Shown here one piece after another: positions 33,535 through 37,169 of a DNA stretch of 37,169 nt (positions within the stretch are counted from its first letter, which is position 1; every line of letters begins with the position of its first letter). Source of the DNA: a virus; IMG/VR virus record IMGVR_UViG_3300025647_000108, positions 1 through 37,169 of that record. One strand, written 5' to 3'. The translations under genes and the position numbers were made by a program. Below the pieces are notes generated by a model that did no database searches, was not told the origin of the DNA, and saw only the letters and a list, made by a program, of their open reading frames with translations.

Positions 33535-34094
33535 AGTTTAATTGTTATCTGATGGTCAAAGATTCTGTAAAGTTTTTCTTCATCAACAGTAAACTCGTAC
33601 TCACTATCAGGACTAAAGCAGACCATGTCCCCAGCTTTCACGCCTTTGGTTAAGAGGTATTCATTTGGATACTTCATTATGCCAACTAAAGGCTCTTCAC
33701 TGATTGGCTTTTTGATGTAGCTATCAGTAGCCTTAATTGGCTTGACAAAGCAGTACCTGTCGTAAGCGTTCCATGTTCCATTGCTTTTATACATAAAGAA
33801 CTGGTCGGGCTCAATGAAAAAAAGGTCATCTTTGAAAAACGACTTACCGCTTTTTTGACGACCCTTCATGTCATTGTAAAACTTAAAGACATTGTGGTGA
33901 ACTAGTAAGGTGTCTCCAATTTTAATTGGCCCTCTGTATCCTAGTGGTGTCTCCACTACTTCAGCGAACCTATTGGAGAACTTGTGGTCCTCCTCAGATG
34001 TGCTTACTATTAGCTCTATGCCACCGATGTCTTTTGTGTTGTCGTACCTCTTGCCGTTTATGGGCTTTGCAATAAAGTAAAATGGGGATTTCAT
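33531..34094 (-). CDS. Putative GroES-like co-chaperonin (two-domain)
   Basis: This 187-aa protein holds two stretches that resemble the GroES fold. The first is EVVETPLGYRGPIKIGDTLL followed by VHHNVF (43-70). The second is KAGDMVCFSPDSEYEFTVDE and on to YRI (153-177), which closely follows the C-terminal half of GroES ('VKVGDxVLF....GTE....GEEYLI...'). Between them is a charged loop with a DRYCFVKPI strand (112-120) that resembles the start of a second domain. No GroEL mobile-loop motif is obvious, and the match is by pattern. If right, it may help fold the capsid, as T4 gp31 does. It could otherwise be an unrelated small beta-barrel protein. Confidence 0.55.
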   Translation of the reverse strand: MKSPFYFIAKPINGKRYDNTKDIGGIELIVSTSEEDHKFSNRFAEVVETPLGYRGPIKIGDTLLVHHNVFKFYNDMKGRQKSGKSFFKDDLFFIEPDQFFMYKSNGTWNAYDRYCFVKPIKATDSYIKKPISEEPLVGIMKYPNEYLLTKGVKAGDMVCFSPDSEYEFTVDEEKLYRIFDHQITIKL

Positions 34095-34321
34095 TAGATA
34101 TTAATATTGTATTCGATAGATACGGGTATTGTAGAATTAAATTCTTTCCAAAGCACTACCTCTAATTTATCGTTAATAATAAATATCTTGAAGGAGTTCT
34201 TTGCCTCATCAAATTTAATTAGATGTATTTCATTGGAGTCGCCTAGCACTCGTTGCCCCACAATGTAATGCATTGCGCTGCCCTTATAGTCAGGGCCTAC
34301 CGATATCTTTCTTATGTCCAT
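34094..34321 (-). CDS. Conserved-looking small phage protein
   Basis: This 75-aa protein starts MDIRKISVGPDYKGSAMHYI and has a central EIHLIKFD strand, then a KIFIIND and LEVVLWKEF beta stretch. The 'IRKISVGPDYK..AMHYIVGQ.VLG' opening is one I have seen in small hypothetical proteins beside structural genes in several environmental phages, without function. It shares one base with the next gene: the T of ATG is the T of its TAA. It is part of the same coupled run. Confidence 0.68.
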   Translation of the reverse strand: MDIRKISVGPDYKGSAMHYIVGQRVLGDSNEIHLIKFDEAKNSFKIFIINDKLEVVLWKEFNSTIPVSIEYNINI

Positions 34322-34337
34322 TAGATTAAATTTTAAT

Positions 34338-34363
34338 AGGGGAGTGCTTAATGCACCACCCCT
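34338..34363 (-). terminator. Hairpin overlapping the end of the 78-aa gene
   Basis: Minus-strand AGGGGTGGTGC and GCACTCCCCT arms pair around an ATTAA loop that contains the stop codon of the 78-aa gene. An AT-rich stretch (ATTAAAATTTAAT) follows rather than a clean T run, so it may be an attenuator or a moderate terminator between fibre genes and the packaging genes. Confidence 0.55.
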
Positions 34364-34584
34364 AGTTGGTCTGTTCCTGTAATTCTGTACACGTTCCCTG
34401 CCACAAGCCCTGCGCTTAGTGCTGCTGCGTTGTTAGCGTATACAGGCACCGATGGTAGAGGCATAGATAAAATGCTTCCGATAGTGTAGTTCTTGGTTAC
34501 GTTGCTGTCCTCAGCATCAGTACCAATGAGCTTGTCACTATATGAGACGCTTGCGTCTGTAGAGTATGAGCTTATCTTTGCCAT
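34348..34584 (-). CDS. Small tail-fibre-associated protein
   Basis: This 78-aa protein starts MAKISSYSTDASVSYSDKLI and ends with VYANNAAALSAGLVAGNVYR, then ITGTDQLGVVH. The shape 'MAKISSY....D.LIGTD....N.TKNYT...I' and the 'YANNAAA...GL..G.(V/L)YR' region look like those in fibre or head-fibre proteins of Bacteroidetes phages. It lies 2 bases after the 109-aa gene, downstream of the S74 tail fibre. A role as a fibre tip or accessory component is likely but not shown. Confidence 0.68.
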   Translation of the reverse strand: MAKISSYSTDASVSYSDKLIGTDAEDSNVTKNYTIGSILSMPLPSVPVYANNAAALSAGLVAGNVYRITGTDQLGVVH

Positions 34585-34586
34585 GA

Positions 34587-34916
34587 TTATTCAGCGGTTA
34601 CAGGTGGCTCAGGAGTAGGCTCAGGTGCAGGAGGAACTGGTGGTACATAGTCACCAGTGATGGTTAGGTTCAGCTGTGCTGCTACCCAGTCCCATGCGTA
34701 GGAGTCCACTTCCCATTGAGCGTATGCTTCACCAGTCATGCTCAAGTTTCCTTGTGCCACTTGTTGAGCTACATTACCCTCAACTGTTTGAGAAAATAGC
34801 TGATAATAGAATGTCGCACTTGTTCCTAGTGTAACATTTACAGCGTAGGCATTTAAGATAGTTGCCTCTAGTACTTGTCCGTTGTCCCAGATTGAGACGG
34901 GTTCGATTGTTTTCAT
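34587..34916 (-). CDS. Small fibre-associated protein with Pro-rich tail
   Basis: This 109-aa protein starts MKTIEPVSIWDNGQVLEATI. The middle is beta-rich (VNVTLGTSATFYYQLF) and the last 20 residues are rich in Pro (YVPPVPPAPEPTPEPP). The opening 'MKTI.P.SIWDNGQ...A..LNAYA.NVTL..SATFYY.L' is a pattern I recall from small proteins near tail fibres in Bacteroidetes phages, of unknown role. It is coupled to the tail-fibre gene by an ATGA overlap at 34913-34916, and may be a fibre-assembly or capping protein. Confidence 0.68.
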   Translation of the reverse strand: MKTIEPVSIWDNGQVLEATILNAYAVNVTLGTSATFYYQLFSQTVEGNVAQQVAQGNLSMTGEAYAQWEVDSYAWDWVAAQLNLTITGDYVPPVPPAPEPTPEPPVTAE

Positions 34917-37169
34917 GCGTTTATTTTTTTGTTTAGTTCTTGTATTGCTTTTATTATAACAGGTATTAATTCAGTATAATTTACTCCTTTCATTCCATCT
35001 ATAGAAGATTCTGAAACTAACTCAGGAAAAACTTTCTCAACTTCTTGAGCAATTAATCCAATATGTAGACTTTTATTGTCTGAATCCTTCCAAGAATAGT
35101 AGACTGTTTGAAGTGTTGACAAACTTTCAACTGCTTTTTCTATAGGCTTTTTAATATCCTTTAATCTTATATCAGATGCTGATACCCATCCTGTAGAACC
35201 AGCATCCAATCTAACTCCTCCACTTCCTCCTGACCTTACATATAGTTGAGTGCCACCTCCTGTACTTCCACCCATATAGAATTCAGCTACAGCACCTCCT
35301 CTAGTTAAAGCTAATTGACCTCCTCCTGCCATTGCTTCAATACTTACAGGGTAATTCATGTACGACCCCATAACATTTAACTTTGCGCCTGTATCCGTTG
35401 TCGTTCCAATCAGCACGTTGCCGCCTGAGGTGATGGTTAGTCTAGGAGAAACCCCATTTCCAGCGTATATACTTGTTGCTCCAGTAACTGAACCAAGCAA
35501 TTGGTCATTACCATCCGTTAATAAATAATATGTATTTAATTTTAAATATTCAGATGTTCCAGTTCTATTTAATCTCATTTCACCTGAACCTAGATTAAAG
35601 GTAGCTGCGCCTGTGTTGGCTATTCTAAATCTTTCATTTAATGTAGCATTTGCTCCAGCAGTACTACTTGTACTTGTAAAGAAAATATGGTCTCCAGAAT
35701 CTTGAGAATACAAAGACGCAAAGCCGTTAGAAATATATTTCCACGCTCCATTAAAATTTAAATTCATCGTTAAAAAAGTACCAATTGTACTATATCCAAT
35801 TAATAATGAATTTTGTAATTGTAATTTATTAGATGTTGTTAAATTCCAAACTGAATCAGTTGGTCCAATAGTAATTGAATCGCTTACTCTAGCCGTACCA
35901 CTAACCTGCAACCTTGCTCCGTTGTCTGTTGGTGAGTTTGCTATTGAAACATTTCCATTACTAAATACTGTTAATCTATCTGTTCCGTCCGTAGACATAA
36001 CAATTTTAGAGTCAAAAAAAATATTACTGGGGTCAGCATTTAAAGTTAAAGTGCCAGTAAATCCTAAACCAAAAATGGTTGCAGTATTTTGATTGTTTGC
36101 CCAAAATGATAATCCAGGATAATCCTGTGCTGAAATATTAAAACTTCTTAATCCTGTTCCACTTGTATAATTAGCTCCTCCAAATCCTCCGTTTATTCCA
36201 TTGTCGGTAAATAAGCTATCACCCAAAGTAGTAGCTCCTGTAAACTTTGGTAAGGTATTAGTAGTACCAGTCCCAGTGACTGGGTTAGTAAGTGTGTTCT
36301 GCTTCCCATTCAACTGGGTTTGAATAGAGCTTGTCACTCCCTTCACGTAGCTTAGCTCAGTCAAGGATGGGTAGGTCGCAGTGCTTAAGCTTGATATAAC
36401 TGTTGAGCCTGTGAAATACGCAAGCTCGTTAGTTGTGCCAGTCCCTGAGATGCTGTTCACCAGCCCTGAGGTGTACTTAATGATGTCGACAATGTTGCCT
36501 ACCATTGTGCCTACAGTAAGCACCACGGTCGTGCCGTTAGTAGCTGTGTAGTCAGAGGATGTAAGTCGAACACCGTTAATGAACACGTCCACAAGCCCTA
36601 CAGTGTACCCACCTGTTACAGTGAATGTAGTCTGACCAGATGTGGCTATGAACGTCTCTATCTCTCTAGCTGATGGGTTGACACCTACAGTCCATGAACG
36701 GTCTGCTGTCAAGTCATACCCAACACCGTTAATAGTTAATGTCCTAGCGTCAGTAACAGGAGTGTAACCCAAAGCATTAGTCACATCAAGGCTAGTTAAT
36801 GTAACAGCCCCTGTTCTAGTGTTGAAGCTAGTTACTCCTCCTTGGTACTCAGGGATATTTAGAACACCTGTTACATTATCGTAAGTAGCTGCACCGCTAG
36901 TGCCTGTGGTTGTCAAACTAATCGCTGCTCTACTTGTAGATGTTACTTGTCCAAGCGTAGCAAACTCATTGTTATTGACAGCGTTGCTACCAATCACACG
37001 TCCCTTGAAGTTAGCAACAACACCTGCTGGTAGGTCTGCAATGGCTCCAGTTACAGCATTGACAACACCGCTAGTCTCTCCAACAATAATGCTTGAAGCA
37101 AACTGCTGCACTCCTGTGTTGTAAGCGTAGATAGGATATCTTCCTGCTGGGTTATTGCCGTAGTAGTCT
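34913..37169 (-). CDS. Tail fibre with C-terminal S74 intramolecular chaperone (5' end beyond the window)
   Basis: At least 751 aa are visible. The frame is open to the right edge (visible start DYYGNNPAGRYPIYAYNTG) with no stop, so the start lies beyond base 37169; a GTG at 37111 could be mistaken for one. The body is Thr/Ser/Gly-rich with repeated GTGTTN elements and 'TLTNPVTGTGTTN', 'SVTGATSIYAGNGVSPRLTI' type motifs typical of trimeric fibres. The last 90 residues contain SASDIRLKDIKKPIEKAVE and GLIAQEVEKVFPELV, the S74 endosialidase chaperone core. This domain trimerises the fibre, then cleaves itself off, with the Ser of SDIRLK as the expected nucleophile. It probably is the receptor-binding protein and precedes two accessory genes. 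Confidence 0.88.
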   Translation of the reverse strand, partial: DYYGNNPAGRYPIYAYNTGVQQFASSIIVGETSGVVNAVTGAIADLPAGVVANFKGRVIGSNAVNNNEFATLGQVTSTSRAAISLTTTGTSGAATYDNVTGVLNIPEYQGGVTSFNTRTGAVTLTSLDVTNALGYTPVTDARTLTINGVGYDLTADRSWTVGVNPSAREIETFIATSGQTTFTVTGGYTVGLVDVFINGVRLTSSDYTATNGTTVVLTVGTMVGNIVDIIKYTSGLVNSISGTGTTNELAYFTGSTVISSLSTATYPSLTELSYVKGVTSSIQTQLNGKQNTLTNPVTGTGTTNTLPKFTGATTLGDSLFTDNGINGGFGGANYTSGTGLRSFNISAQDYPGLSFWANNQNTATIFGLGFTGTLTLNADPSNIFFDSKIVMSTDGTDRLTVFSNGNVSIANSPTDNGARLQVSGTARVSDSITIGPTDSVWNLTTSNKLQLQNSLLIGYSTIGTFLTMNLNFNGAWKYISNGFASLYSQDSGDHIFFTSTSSTAGANATLNERFRIANTGAATFNLGSGEMRLNRTGTSEYLKLNTYYLLTDGNDQLLGSVTGATSIYAGNGVSPRLTITSGGNVLIGTTTDTGAKLNVMGSYMNYPVSIEAMAGGGQLALTRGGAVAEFYMGGSTGGGTQLYVRSGGSGGVRLDAGSTGWVSASDIRLKDIKKPIEKAVESLSTLQTVYYSWKDSDNKSLHIGLIAQEVEKVFPELVSESSIDGMKGVNYTELIPVIIKAIQELNKKINA

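Noticed and set aside
1-37169. CRISPR arrays, tRNA genes, insertion sequences and integration sites
   Set aside because: No regularly spaced repeats with unique spacers, no cloverleaf-like sequence in the few gaps, and no transposase or integrase reading frame were seen; the repeat at 1328-1384 has no spacers.

Overview
The window is a stretch of a double-stranded DNA, tailed bacteriophage genome, most likely a short-tailed (podovirus-type) phage of a Bacteroidetes host. Reasons visible in the sequence: AT-rich DNA packed with overlapping genes; a complete packaging, capsid and tail module (terminase, portal, scaffold, major capsid, ring proteins, large tail protein, ejection proteins, S74-chaperone tail fibre); A-rich start contexts with few Shine-Dalgarno sites; and promoter-like TAnnTTTG boxes typical of Bacteroidetes. 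The order terminase-portal-scaffold-capsid-rings-very large tail protein-ejection proteins, and the large sizes of terminase, portal and tail protein, recall crAss-like and related Bacteroidetes phages. Placement inside any named family is inference. No tRNA, integrase, RNA or DNA polymerase, or recognisable lysis gene is seen. TAG is used as a normal stop (828-830, 32771-32773), so there is no sign of amber reassignment.

Layout. Positions 1-2718 (+ strand) hold a tight run of small early-type genes whose ends overlap by a few bases: a Cys-rich small protein, several unknowns, a 51-aa gene that is easily missed, a putative ExK nuclease-fold protein, a VRR-NUC nuclease preceded by a phased GGGGTATAAAA repeat array, a DnaA-domain-IV-like protein, and a third restriction-endonuclease-fold candidate. 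This operon meets the late operon head-on at 2715-2718, where one TTAA provides both stop codons.

Positions 2715-37169 are all on the - strand and are read right to left. First come a tail fibre (its start lies beyond the right edge), fibre-associated small proteins, a GroES-like protein and a 2OG-Fe(II) oxygenase. Next are a probable small terminase, the large terminase, portal, scaffold and major capsid protein, then two short basic proteins and a capsid-associated protein. A terminator fused to a promoter (24038-24077) separates this block from the ring proteins, the 1477-aa tail protein, a 550-aa protein made of two 245-aa repeats, a 268-aa tail protein, and a GNAT enzyme. Last are three proteins resembling a T7-style ejection set, ending in a 3169-aa polyvalent protein with a GNAT domain and two HExxH peptidase motifs.

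How it works together (inference): fibre and accessory proteins bind the host; terminase and portal package DNA into scaffold-built capsids; rings and the large tail protein close the head; the Ala-rich, 610-aa and 3169-aa proteins are carried in the virion and ejected, with the enzymatic domains of the last acting in the cell wall or cytoplasm. No gene-free stretch longer than about 90 bases exists; the longest (24023-24109) holds the terminator and promoter.
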